A stretch of DNA of 64,000 nucleotides from positions 21,227,698-21,291,697 of the forward strand of contig NC_090134.1 in assembly GCF_040581485.1 (NCBI RefSeq). Direction: 5' to 3'. Shown here one piece after another: positions 44,001 to 50,741 of the stretch (its first letter is position 1; every line of letters starts with the position of its first letter). Below the pieces are notes generated by a model. That model made no database searches, was not told the origin of the DNA, and saw only the letters and a list, made by a program, of their open reading frames with translations. The stretch comes from Linepithema humile. Lineage: Eukaryota > Arthropoda > Insecta > Hymenoptera > Formicidae. Made by a program: the position numbers and the translations under genes.

Positions 44001-47000
44001 CGCTTTTCGACTCGAGCAGGACGGCACTCTGCGAACGGCGATGAAATTTAACAACAGAGTGAAGGATAAGTATGTGTTGCACGTTCGCGTGTTCGATAAT
44101 GGCAGCCCGCCGTTGTACTCGGACGCGTGGGTTGTAATCAACGTGATCGAGGAGTCGCAGTATCCGCCGGTGATCACCCCCCTCGAGGTGATCATCAATT
44201 CTTACATGGACGAGTATCCCGGCGGCATTATCGGGAAAGTGCACGCGACCGATCAGGACCAGTACGACACGCTTCTCTTCAGTTTGGTGCCGTCTTTACC
44301 GATCTCGAATACCGATCTTTTCCAAATAGACAAGATCGACGGCACATTAGTGGCCTTACCCAGACTCGACGTGGGCGAGTACAGAATAAACGTCAGCGTG
44401 ACGGATGGCAAATTCCACTCGTACTCGATCCTGAAAGTCAACGTCGACCTGGTGACCGACACAATGCTCGAGAACTCGATGATCGTGAGATTTCGAGGGG
44501 TCAGCCCGGAGGATTTCATGCTGAGCCATCGCAAAGGTTTCGTGAGGACCGTTCGCAACGCGATGAGCTGTCGACTCAAGGACATCGTCATCATCAGCGT
44601 GCAACCGTCGACCGACGAAGTGAATCTGATCAAATCGCGGGCGCTCCGTCAGGCGGTGCACAACGATCTCGATCTTCTGTTCGCTGTGAAGAAGATGATG
44701 GGCCCCGCGAGCTCGTCAGGCTTCCACTCGTCCGAGAGCATACTCGAGGCGTTGAACCAGCACGTGGAGGAACTGGAGGAATCGACGAAGCTGGTCGTCG
44801 AGGACATCGCTCGGTTCAAGTGCAACAAAGGCTACTGCTTCTACGGCGACTGCCAGGACAAGATCATTCTCGATCCCGCGCAAATCACGTCCGTGTCGAC
44901 CGACGTGATGAGCTTCGTGTCGCCGCGGCACAAGCACAAGATGGAGTGCAATTGCAAGGAGGGTTACGCCGGCGTGCACTGCGAAGTGGTGGTGAACGAG
45001 TGCGCCAGGGATCCCTGCCCCATGTTCAAAGTCTGCGTGCCGGACTCGTCCGTGCAAGGGTACTCCTGCCAGTGTCCCGAGGGATACGCCGGTCAGACCT
45101 GCGACATCGACATCTCCAAGTGCCACGACGAGTCGTGCTACATCCCGCGGAATCCCATATCTTTCAGCGGCAAGAGCTACGCGCGCTACAAGATCGACAA
45201 GACGCTGATACGGCAAACGATCGAGGACCGTCTGAGTCTGTCCCTGAGGATCAGAACGGTGCAGCCCACCGGCAATCTCATGTACGCGGCCGGCAAGGTC
45301 GACTACAACATCCTGGAGATCGTTAACGGCGTGATGCAGTACAAATTCGATCTCGGCAGCGGCGAGGGTCTCGTGCGAGTGAGCAGTGTGTACGTGAGCG
45401 ACGGACAGTGGCACGAGATCCAGCTTGATCGCGAGAGCAACAGCGCTCGATTGACCGTGGACGGGAAACACCTCGCTCAGGGTTCCGCGCCCGGTATCAA
45501 CGACATTCTGAATCTGCAGTCGGACGATCTGTATCTGGGCGCCGAAGTGAGGCAGCATCCGTCGATCATCGGCTTCGAGGACGTGCAACGCGGCTTCATC
45601 GGCTGCATGGACGACGTGAGAATCGCGCGGGTGTCCGTGCCGTTGCACATGAGCGGCGCCAGCAGCGTAGCGACCCTCAAGCGCTTCGCTAATGTGGAGT
45701 TCAGCTGCGACACGGCCATCATCCTAGTGCCGCCGGGTGTCTGCGGCTCGCAGCCGTGTCAGAACGGTGGCACCTGCAAGGACAACGGCGGCGACAGCTA
45801 CGAGTGCCAGTGTCACAGCCGGTTCGCCGGTCTCGCCTGCGAGATCGACACGGACCCGTGCGCCTCGTCGCCCTGCCTCTACGGCGGCCGCTGCAAGATC
45901 GTGCCGGAGGGCAGCGATTACGTCTGCGAGTGCGTCGGGCCGAGTCTCAGCGGTAAGCGCTGCGAGTTCGGCAGGTACTGCAGCCCGAATCCGTGCATCC
46001 ACGGCGGCGAGTGCGAGGAGGGCAACAACGGGCCGATCTGCAAGTGTCAGGGCTTCAGCGGCGAACGCTGCGAGTTCGATGTGAACGAGTGCGACGCGAG
46101 TCCGTGCACGAACGGCGGCACCTGCGTCAACGAGATCGGCACGTACAGGTGCATCTGTCCGCCGAACATGACCGGTCTGAACTGCGGCAACCCGGCCTTC
46201 TCCACGCCCATCATATCCAGCCACTTCAACATCACGTGGGAGCAGCTCATGTGGATCGGCGTCGCGGTCCTGTCCAACGTACTGCTCATCATAATATTCT
46301 TCACCTTCCGGCGGATCAGGATGAAGCGGACGAGAGCGCGCGCCAATAACATCAACAACGAGACGCGAAAGCAGATCGTCCTGAATTCCGCGCGGCCGCA
46401 CGAGCACGAGTTCAAGCGCAGTTCGAAACTGAGCAATTTAGAAGTCATACAGGTACACTCAGACTCACCTAATCGTCGTGCACATTGTAAAAGCATGAAC
46501 TCTCCGAGGACTAACGTACATTCGTCCGAAGGCATTTTATTTCATCATCGGCATGAGAAGAGAGTTTTATTCAATATTGCGATATCTTTTTCCCAATTTC
46601 ACTCACGATCGAGATATAATGCCTTCATCATTTCTCTGCTCTTTAGTAAATCGATTTCGATGCTGTTTTATTTTTGGTTTGCGATCATCGATTTGCCGAC
46701 GCGATACACACCCCCTCCCGTGCCCACGTCGCGGCGGCGATCCTGTTTAAGGTTTTTGTGTGATTCTTTTTTGCAGAGAGAACCTCCCCAATGCCCTCCC
46801 AGACCCGCCTCCTACACTCCCAGCTCGAACAACGAGCCGGCCGCGTACGGTAACTCGGCTGCGGTGGCTCTAAATAACTTGGACACCTTGCGCAGCTACG
46901 GCAGCGCGGGCGACGAGCTAGAGAACTTCCCGCCGGATTACCTGCGCAATCTCAACCGCAGCACTCCCGTACCACCCCCGTCCTTGACCCTTGCTAATCC

Positions 47001-48105
47001 GGTCGGCGGGAACGCAACTGGCAGCGACACGGACAGCCTTCACAAGCCCACCTGGCAGGAACAGATGCAGCTCGCCTCCTTCATTACCGACACCACCAAG
47101 ATCAAGAATGGTGAGTGAATCGAGCGTCAAGTGAGAGAAAAGAATCTTCATCCCGGCTTCATCCGGTAGCTTCTTACTTTTTTATTTCGCTTGTGGCATG
47201 CGCGTCGTTGACGAGGCGAGGCGCTAGGCGCTTCCTCCGTCTCTTCTCTCATCATCCTCGTCATTCTGCCCCCCCACCCCCCTTCTCAAATTTTTCTTAC
47301 TGTCTTTTAATCTCTGTCTCTTCTGTCGCGACCTCTCCGTACGCTCTCGTACTCTGACTCGATCTTAGCGAATTGTTCTATTAACACCGGCGTATTCGTA
47401 TTGTGTGCACTAACAGACCTGAAACGAGCGAGTCCAGTGGTACCGGAGCTGACCACTGGAGGACTTCTACTAAACTCTTCTCGACGAACGCCTCATGCGG
47501 TTGGATCTTCCGTCACGTCCGTCACGTCCATCGAGGATGATCCTCGCATCGTCGGCGGTAAGTCGAAACACTCCGCTCGCACTTGATCGAGAGTGTCCTG
47601 CGAATCGCGCAATTTCTTCTAGAAATTAATCGACCTGGTGAAAAACGTAAAATATGCAAGCTAGAATATAATTTAATAATAAAATTGTAGAACGACTCTT
47701 TTCTATTTCAAATTTCGCAAATTTACTGGAGATTCTAGCAAAGAAATGCGTGACTTCCCAGACAGAGTTGGTATTCATATTTGGGTATCTCCGCTTCCTC
47801 GCTTGTACTCTCTATGTCCAATTGAGTGCTATTATTTTGTCCTTGCTATTTTCTGCTTACCTCTTCACTGCACATCACTATGCTGCATCGCATGTAGGCG
47901 TGTCGGAGTACAGTCGTTGTCTCTGCAATGCTTTTAGGGTATCACTGGGACTGCTCAGACTGGGTCAGGCGGAGTCACAATCCTTTACCTAACATCACGG
48001 AAGTACCCGGCAGCGAGGTCCCAGACTCGTCCAGCTTCCACAGCAATGAGAGTAACGAATCCAATACTCATCAGTTGCCAACAAGTGAGTATAGTGCATG
48101 CACGT

Positions 48106-48140
<35 letters not shown>

Positions 48141-49089
48141 CATGATTAGCGTAACGTTGGTGTTCACTAATTTCATCAGTACTTAGGTCACAAGTATTTC
48201 ATTTGGTAGCAAACTATTTAGATATTAAATAATTCCAATGAAACTTTAGCGACTTTATTAACAAATATCGTGATGTGTAACGCTTAATAAAAATTGCAAA
48301 ATTAAATGTATATTATTAACATTATAACATGACAGAATCAATAATAACGAATTAATACAACAATAAACTAACCATGTCGATGTTCACGCATGGACGAAAA
48401 ATGTAATACGATATCATAATTGTACATTTTTCGTGCCAATTTGACGTTCCGCTATTAATTACAGCATTCATAGAACTTTGTTACACTTGTTATCACGTTA
48501 ATTCTTTAGAAATATGCGTAACACTTGCAATTCTGCCGTAGTGCACGGTCCGATAGATCCGATGAGGGATATCGAGACCCTGAACGAGGATCAAGAGTCG
48601 GAATACGTCGGCGATTCCGAATGCGGGACCGAATTCTCGGAGCAGTATCACTGCGCCGAGACGCAACGTCTCAATCCTCTCGACAGCGGTGGCGAGGGGG
48701 AGTACAAGTACAAGAGCTCCGAGAGTTACCTGCGCCATCCGAACTCGTATCTACCGCATTATAATATTCACACCGACACCGAGAACGAGACGAATCCGCT
48801 CAACGGCCGTCTCAGCACCCTCGAATCCGACGAGGAAGAAGACGATGTAGTGCCTTATGGTTTTCCGAGCACCCGCCGTAACCGATGCCACAAGGTGATC
48901 GAGGAGGACGAGATCGGCTCTGTCATCACCACGCTGGAGGAGAGAAACTCGCTGCTGGGCGGCGCGAGTAACAGCGATCTCTCTACGAATCTGTGCGAGA
49001 TCGACGATTCCGAGTACGAGATCGCGGATCAGAAGAGCAACGGACGCCTGTGGCTGTCGGGAAACGGTATCACGCAGACCTCGGTGTGA
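8599..49089 (+). CDS. kug: Fat-like protocadherin (kugelei/FAT1-3 type), 3' part of gene, 20 exons
   Basis: Spliced coding sequence: 8599-8705, 9159-9363, 15640-15701, 28185-28340, 32123-32275, 32741-32954, 33219-34779, 34954-35524, 35635-35806, 35886-36110, 39453-39689, 39771-40823, 40938-41581, 41664-43061, 43532-43669, 43747-46452, 46777-47110, 47417-47557, 47938-48084, 48542-49089. All junctions are GT..AG and keep frame, giving 3,589 residues. The product has about 25 cadherin repeats (residues 1-2650), EGF modules near 2657 and 2717, one laminin-G domain (about 2769-2951), four EGF modules (2964-3112), a transmembrane helix (about 3133-3155) and a 434-residue tail. In Drosophila this family acts at the basal side of epithelia in planar polarity and collective migration through actin regulators. 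One laminin-G domain and the tail blocks argue for kugelei and against Fat (two laminin-G) or Dachsous (none). The 5' end is cut off by the window. Confidence 0.93.
8706..9158 (+). other. kug intron, 453 bp
   Basis: Bounded by GTAAGT and TTCAG. It ends in a long CT-rich tract that serves as the polypyrimidine tract of the next acceptor. Nothing else seen. Confidence 0.85.
9159..9363 (+). CDS. kug: kug exon: CA1 calcium motif and start of CA2
   Basis: A pyrimidine-rich tract (CTCTCTCTCTCGCGTTCAG) precedes 9159 and GTAAGT follows 9363. The exon encodes VYVEVLDENDNTP, the calcium linker of CA1, then a new repeat with PENSPAG, AFDRD and FLINSTTG. It starts on a codon boundary and ends one base into a codon. 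Confidence 0.93.
9364..15639 (+). other. kug intron, 6.3 kb
   Basis: No coding segment recognised. It contains alternating GC (about 9785-9802), a TA run (about 12905-12922), a nested inverted repeat (13103-13175), and a G run followed by a T run near 13520-13540. Flanking exons join in frame without any missing piece. Confidence 0.8.
15640..15701 (+). CDS. kug: kug small exon (62 nt): LDRE segment of CA2
   Basis: GTTACAG precedes and GTAAGT follows. The exon encodes LISTSGRKLDREN..HVLE, the canonical TG-x-I..LDRE stretch of a cadherin repeat. It sits alone between introns of 6.3 kb and 12.5 kb. Its phase fits both neighbours exactly, and the joined text across three exons (NSTTG-LISTSGRKLDRE..HVLE-VTVRDDG) reads as one continuous repeat, which makes this short exon secure. 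Confidence 0.92.
22720..22812. repeat. Perfect 32-bp inverted repeat with 29-base loop
   Basis: Arms 22720-22751 and 22781-22812 are exact reverse complements. The loop contains further copies of the arm's TTGTTCTCATAT motif. It could be a small hairpin-forming element, but no target-site duplication is evident. Confidence 0.85.
26413..26435. repeat. CT microsatellite
   Basis: About 11 units of CT in the 12.5-kb kug intron, in a GC-rich stretch. Confidence 0.9.
28185..28340 (+). CDS. kug: kug exon: end of CA2 and start of CA3
   Basis: The acceptor TTCCAG precedes and GTACGG follows. The 52 codons are in phase 0 at both ends. They encode VTVRDDGRPPLSS, the calcium motif DVADINDHKPEF, and the first strand of the next repeat. 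The donor is less canonical than most in this gene but the frame fits the next exon. Confidence 0.93.
28341..32122 (+). other. kug intron, 3.8 kb
   Basis: No coding segment recognised. It contains a long TC microsatellite (28953-29010), an alternating GC run near 30223-30237, and a poly-T run near 30423-30437. Confidence 0.8.
28953..29010. repeat. Long TC microsatellite
   Basis: Nearly uninterrupted TC over about 58 bases, with one TTT interruption near 29001. Confidence 0.95.
32123..32275 (+). CDS. kug: kug exon: middle of CA3
   Basis: The acceptor CGTTAG precedes and GTGAGT follows. The 51 codons are in phase 0 at both ends and encode FAHDQDIGDNGRIEYSI, HPTTGLVYSQREFE and GQEYELI. It joins directly to IRAADHGEP in the next exon, the expected continuation of a cadherin repeat. 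Confidence 0.93.
32276..32740 (+). other. kug intron, 465 bp
   Basis: AT-rich, bounded by GTGAGT and CTATAG. Nothing else seen. Confidence 0.85.
32741..32954 (+). CDS. kug: kug exon: end of CA3 and start of CA4
   Basis: The acceptor TCTATAG precedes and GTAAGA follows. The exon encodes IRAADHGEPQ, then a linker QEAPKESKNPPVF in which the usual DxNDNxP calcium motif is lost, then the start of CA4 (VKVTESDEAG, ASDKDGDSLRYDIL). It ends one base into a codon. Confidence 0.93.
33219..34779 (+). CDS. kug: kug large exon: rest of CA4 to start of CA9
   Basis: The acceptor ATTTTTAG precedes and GTATGT follows. The exon encodes about 519 codons with five repeat boundaries: IDINDHRPEF, VHDHNDHMPEF, MADNAPPRF (degenerate), LDRNDNPPRF and TDVNDCPPEF. 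LDRE or LDYE turns recur at the spacing expected of extracellular cadherin repeats. Codon usage is strongly GC-biased compared with the flanking introns, and this produces long open but meaningless frames on the opposite strand. Confidence 0.96.
34954..35524 (+). CDS. kug: kug exon: CA9 end, CA10, start of CA11
   Basis: The acceptor TTATTTAG precedes and GTAGAG follows. The first base completes an arginine split with the preceding exon. The exon encodes YDIIDGNKAHIFDID, the degenerate linker VEKSENSGLIF (no DxND motif), a full repeat, the calcium linker LDINDNCPMF, and the start of CA11. It ends on a codon boundary before VHAIDMDSGDNG. Confidence 0.95.
35635..35806 (+). CDS. kug: kug exon: body of CA11
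   Basis: CATTCAG precedes and GTGAGT follows. The exon encodes VHAIDMDSGDNGEVRYEL, RKTGEISLKQ and LTIAAYDG, and ends one base into a codon. The downstream intron is only 79 nt. Confidence 0.94.
35886..36110 (+). CDS. kug: kug exon: CA11 end and start of CA12
   Basis: GATTGCAG precedes and GTAAGT follows. The exon encodes GITPCSIEVPVNVKVIDRSMPVF (described here in overlapping pieces: a C-terminal strand followed by a linker lacking DxND), then the next repeat through FALDFNTG. It ends one base into the glycine codon. The next constitutive exon is 3.3 kb away, and a candidate microexon lies between (see the findings). Confidence 0.93.
36111..39452 (+). other. kug intron, 3.3 kb, AT-rich, with inverted-repeat array
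   Basis: This intron separates FALDFNTG from VIYVVDELDYE. It contains a candidate 24-nt microexon at 36933-36956 and, from about 38215 to 39110, an array of related AT-rich units in alternating orientation. No other coding segment was seen. Confidence 0.8.
38215..39110. repeat. Array of related AT-rich units in alternating orientation
   Basis: The motif AAAATATAAGATTTTAATGC and its reverse complement recur near 38343, 38440, 38582, 38625, 38810, 38862 and 38998. They are linked by a second shared motif (AAGATTCTAAGGCATAAAAAT and its complement). The units diverge slightly, so this is an old array of inverted copies, perhaps a non-autonomous element family. Confidence 0.75.
39453..39689 (+). 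CDS. kug: kug exon: CA12 end and start of CA13
   Basis: The acceptor ACATTAG precedes and GTAAAT follows. The exon encodes VIYVVDELDYEQKKQYELTV, the calcium linker LDVNDCPPEF, then VSEAAPFGTSVLRV and RDNDTG. It starts two bases into a codon and ends one base into a codon. The downstream intron is 81 nt. Confidence 0.95.
39771..40823 (+). CDS. kug: kug exon: CA13 to first part of CA16
   Basis: TTTCCACAG precedes and GTAAGG follows. The exon encodes 350 codons with the linkers IDMNDNPPKF, PANRHNPKF (degenerate) and GDENDNAPVF, ending in LYLQKSAVPW. The reading frame stays open through the next 114-nt intron, so this exon could be over-extended by naive gene calls. The chosen donor removes an AT-rich stretch with no cadherin character and joins PW to ENQLFEFFIRAEDKG, the normal repeat continuation. 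Confidence 0.93.
40824..40937 (+). other. kug short intron, 114 bp, multiple of three and stop-free
   Basis: Bounded by GTAAGG and TTTTTCAG. It is AT-rich and has none of the cadherin consensus, but reads through in frame as 38 codons without a stop. The spliced form gives the normal repeat text, so the default call is intron. Confidence 0.8.
40938..41581 (+). CDS. kug: kug exon: CA16 end, CA17, most of CA18
   Basis: TTATTTTTCAG precedes and GTGATT follows. The exon encodes FFIRAEDKG, the linker GPQDIPPLF (no DxND), the full repeat CA17 ending QDENDHAPKF, and CA18 to EYKFQ. The 214 codons end on a codon boundary. Confidence 0.95.
41664..43061 (+). CDS. kug: kug large exon: CA18 end to start of CA23
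   Basis: CTTTTCAG precedes and GTGAGC follows. The 466 codons carry five repeat boundaries, all with a good calcium motif: KDYNDNAPAF, LDVNDNPPYC, SDLNDNAPKF, QDINDNPPEF and TDSNDNAPIF. This is the most regular run of repeats in the window. Confidence 0.96.
43062..43531 (+). other. kug intron, 470 bp
   Basis: AT-rich, bounded by GTGAGC and TTTCAG. Nothing else seen. Confidence 0.85.
43532..43669 (+). CDS. kug: kug exon: middle of CA23
   Basis: ATGTTTCAG precedes and GTTAGT follows. The 46 codons are in phase 0 at both ends: VFANDLDSGENSNVSYFI, VKTGQITVAAPLDREE. It joins to IANYMLEVHARDNGVP in the next exon. Confidence 0.94.
43747..46452 (+). CDS. kug: kug largest exon: CA23 end, CA24-25, EGF, laminin-G, EGF, transmembrane helix
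   Basis: CTTTCAG precedes and GTACAC follows; 902 codons. It encodes LDANDNPPLF, then CA24 ending in the degenerate linker EESQYPPVI, and the membrane-proximal CA25 with the following Fat-family region. EGF1 is at 44821-44985, EGF2 at 45001-45105, and laminin-G at about 45157-45705 (SVYVSDGQWHEI, GFIGCMDDV). EGF3 is 45742-45843, EGF4 45859-45966, EGF5 45979-46074 and EGF6 46081-46188; EGF6 starts DVNECD and so resembles a calcium-binding EGF. The transmembrane helix (WIGVAVLSNVLLIIIFFTF) lies near 46252-46308, followed by the stop-transfer RRIRMKRTRAR. The tail continues to SNLEVIQ at the donor. Confidence 0.97.
46453..46776 (+). other. kug intron, 324 bp, multiple of three and stop-free
   Basis: Bounded by GTACAC and TTTTTTGCAG. 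It reads through in frame as 108 codons, starting polar (VHSDSPNRRAHCKSMNSPR) and then becoming hydrophobic (IISLLFSKSISMLFYFWFAI). The spliced form joins LEVIQ to REPPQCPPRP, as expected of a FAT-like tail. Retention is considered in the findings. Confidence 0.7.
46777..47110 (+). CDS. kug: kug exon: cytoplasmic tail block 1
   Basis: TTTTTTGCAG precedes and GTGAGT follows. The exon encodes the tail block with REPPQCPPRPASYTPSSN, AAYGNSAAVALNNLDTLRSYG and LENFPPDYLRNLN, which resembles the conserved FAT1-3/kugelei juxtamembrane tail. A proline-rich STPVPPPS and a WIRS-like LASFIT (47071-47088) follow. In FAT1-type tails these parts contact actin regulators such as Ena/VASP and the WAVE complex; which ones bind here is inference. 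Confidence 0.94.
47111..47416 (+). other. kug intron, 306 bp
   Basis: Bounded by GTGAGT and CTAACAG. In-frame reading meets TGA at once (G-GTGAGTGA), so retention would truncate the tail. Pyrimidine-rich centre. Confidence 0.85.
47417..47557 (+). CDS. kug: kug exon: cytoplasmic tail block 2
   Basis: CACTAACAG precedes and GTAAGT follows. The exon encodes DLKRASPVVPELTTGGLLL, then a serine-rich stretch ending SIEDDPRIVG. It is phased 2 in and 1 out, and joins to GYHWDCSDWV in the next exon. No known domain. Confidence 0.88.
47558..47937 (+). other. kug intron, 380 bp
   Basis: Bounded by GTAAGT and TGCTTTTAG. No extra exon that keeps the frame was found. Confidence 0.85.
47938..48084 (+). CDS. 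kug: kug exon: tail block 3 with GYHWDCSDW motif
   Basis: TGCTTTTAG precedes and GTGAGT follows. The exon encodes GYHWDCSDWV, NPLPNITEVPGSEVPDSSS and SNESNESNTHQLPT. The YHWD-x-SDW signature is shared with the tails of FAT1-3, a strong marker for this subfamily as I recall it. A nearby upstream AG at about 47897 would shift to a frame that soon stops, so 47938 was chosen. Confidence 0.9.
48085..48541 (+). other. kug last intron, 457 bp
   Basis: Bounded by GTGAGT and TGCCGTAG. It contains a CT run at 48109-48138 shortly after the donor. Confidence 0.8.
48109..48138. repeat. CT microsatellite in last kug intron
   Basis: About 15 units of CT, starting 25 bases after the donor of the penultimate exon. 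Confidence 0.95.
48542..49089 (+). CDS. kug: kug terminal coding exon: end of tail and stop codon
   Basis: The acceptor TCTGCCGTAG precedes 48542. Another AG at 48508-48509 was rejected because its frame meets TAA within four codons. The exon encodes HGPIDPMRDIETLNEDQES, then acidic stretches (LESDEEEDDVV, IEEDEIGSV) and ends GNGITQTSV before TGA at 49087-49089. The last residues T-S-V fit a class I PDZ-binding motif. The start of this exon is the least certain splice site in the gene. Confidence 0.85.
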
Positions 49090-49761
49090 CAAACGATGGT
49101 GCCGAAGTACGAGGACAAACTGAAGCGTGCAAAAGCGTGTTTCTTAGTGCTTCTACGATTGAGACGCGCGGATGTCTGTGAATATGCAATTTTGTACATA
49201 GGTGTTATATCGCCATAGATAAGACAGTCTGTACAGGCAGCTATGAAGTAAGAAAAGCGTTGTGCGAGCCACCGGCGTGTTTCCCGACGCACGCTGCACG
49301 TATGATGTATATCGCGGAAATACATCACGCCTCAAATCTCCTCCTACACGGGTAGAGTTCAAGCATCAGCGTACTTAATTCTGCAAGCTAATCGCTAGTA
49401 ATTAATCATCTTATAATTGCAAGCAGTGCGTGCGTTACGTTCTATTGAAGCGGATAACAAATTTAGTTTCAATTTTATTTATTTCATTGAAAGTAGAATA
49501 ATCGACGTTATTTCGTGGCTTAATGAAAAAATAGATATATCTGAGAACGCACATGTAATTCTTGTATATTTCTCTACGTCTGTATTTTCAAGCCGTTTAT
49601 TAATGTAAATAATTTAAATGCTATCGTTTATTTACAAGAAATGTTAATTGCTTATTGAGTAACGCCACAACGTCAATATTGATCTTTATTTTTTCATTTT
49701 GGAAACGTAAAATATAATATTCCTTTCGACTCTACCAAGGGGATGAGATTTATTAGAGAAA

Positions 49762-49767
49762 AATAAA
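49762..49767 (+). terminator. Possible polyadenylation signal AATAAA for kug
   Basis: A canonical AATAAA lies about 670 bases after the kug stop codon. AT-rich DNA gives many such hexamers downstream (another is at 51824-51829), so this is only the first plausible site. Confidence 0.25.
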
Positions 49768-50703
49768 TTATAGCAACTATGAAGACGTGCGTAAGAAATT
49801 ATCTTGATTGCGAAAAGAGATTCATTACTCGAGAAAGGTAAAGTTAATCACGACCGTGTCGTCAGACCAATGACTATTGTTTAATGACCTATCGTTTAAA
49901 TTTAACATATTAATCCAGCAACTATAATTCCAGTGCAAAAAGATACATAGGTACATTTATGTATTTTTACTATTTGCTAACTAACTTTATTTTGGTTACG
50001 TATAAAATGAACCGACGGACTACTTAATAATGCATATATTAAGTAAAAGGTAGCAGATTAGCGTGTAAGTAAACGAACTCTAGTGAAAAAGAAAGCAGCC
50101 TCCTCCGCGTTACGAAACGATGTGTGCGTGGTTGTGCGCGTCTTATGCAATGAGGCGCGAGTTGATAGTTAAAAAAGATATGATAAAATATTTTTACTGT
50201 GATGATAATAATGTTTATACGATGATCAAATACTATGACTTGTATCATAATAATTGCAACGTTAATTATCCGACGTTTTATAACAGAAATTAAAAAAAAA
50301 AAAGAGAAGAAGAGCGATGGAAGGGGAGCGACGTCCTCCTCCTTATAGATGTAAGCTAAGTCAACGTTCCGTTTATTTAACTCTTTCTTTTTTCTTTCTT
50401 TTTTATCTCCCCATTCATTAGTCACCATTAGTATGACCGAGAAATCTGTATACATGGTGCTATTTACATCATGCTTTGTCATCTATTTACTCTTTAATAA
50501 GACTGCTCAGCGGGTGCGAAGTATTCGCTCTTTTTACCAATCTGCCATTTGCATTTCATGTATCATTGTTCATTATAGAAACTTGTCCGTACGATATAAA
50601 ACGCGGTACTTTTTAAACTGCCAATTCTTAATGCCATATATAAACAATGCATTTCCTTCGATTAATTTACATAAAAAGAGACAGAATGTCAAGAACAATC
50701 TTA

Positions 50704-50741
50704 TATATATATATTATATATATACACACACACACACACAT
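50704..50741. repeat. TA/CA microsatellite
   Basis: A TA run passing into a CA run in the convergent 3' region. Confidence 0.9.

Noticed and set aside
44127..45326. Open frame of 399 codons in another + frame over the large kug exon
   Set aside because: It shadows the GC-rich kug coding frame, has no domain, and the true frame here carries clear EGF and laminin-G signatures.
47897..47937. Upstream acceptor (CATGTAG) for the kug exon at 47938
   Set aside because: It is phase-compatible only in a frame that loses the GYHWDCSDW block and meets a stop soon after.
48510..48541. Upstream acceptor (TTCTTTAG) for the terminal kug exon
   Set aside because: Given the preceding phase it reads K-Y-A-stop; the acceptor at 48541/48542 keeps the long acidic tail open.
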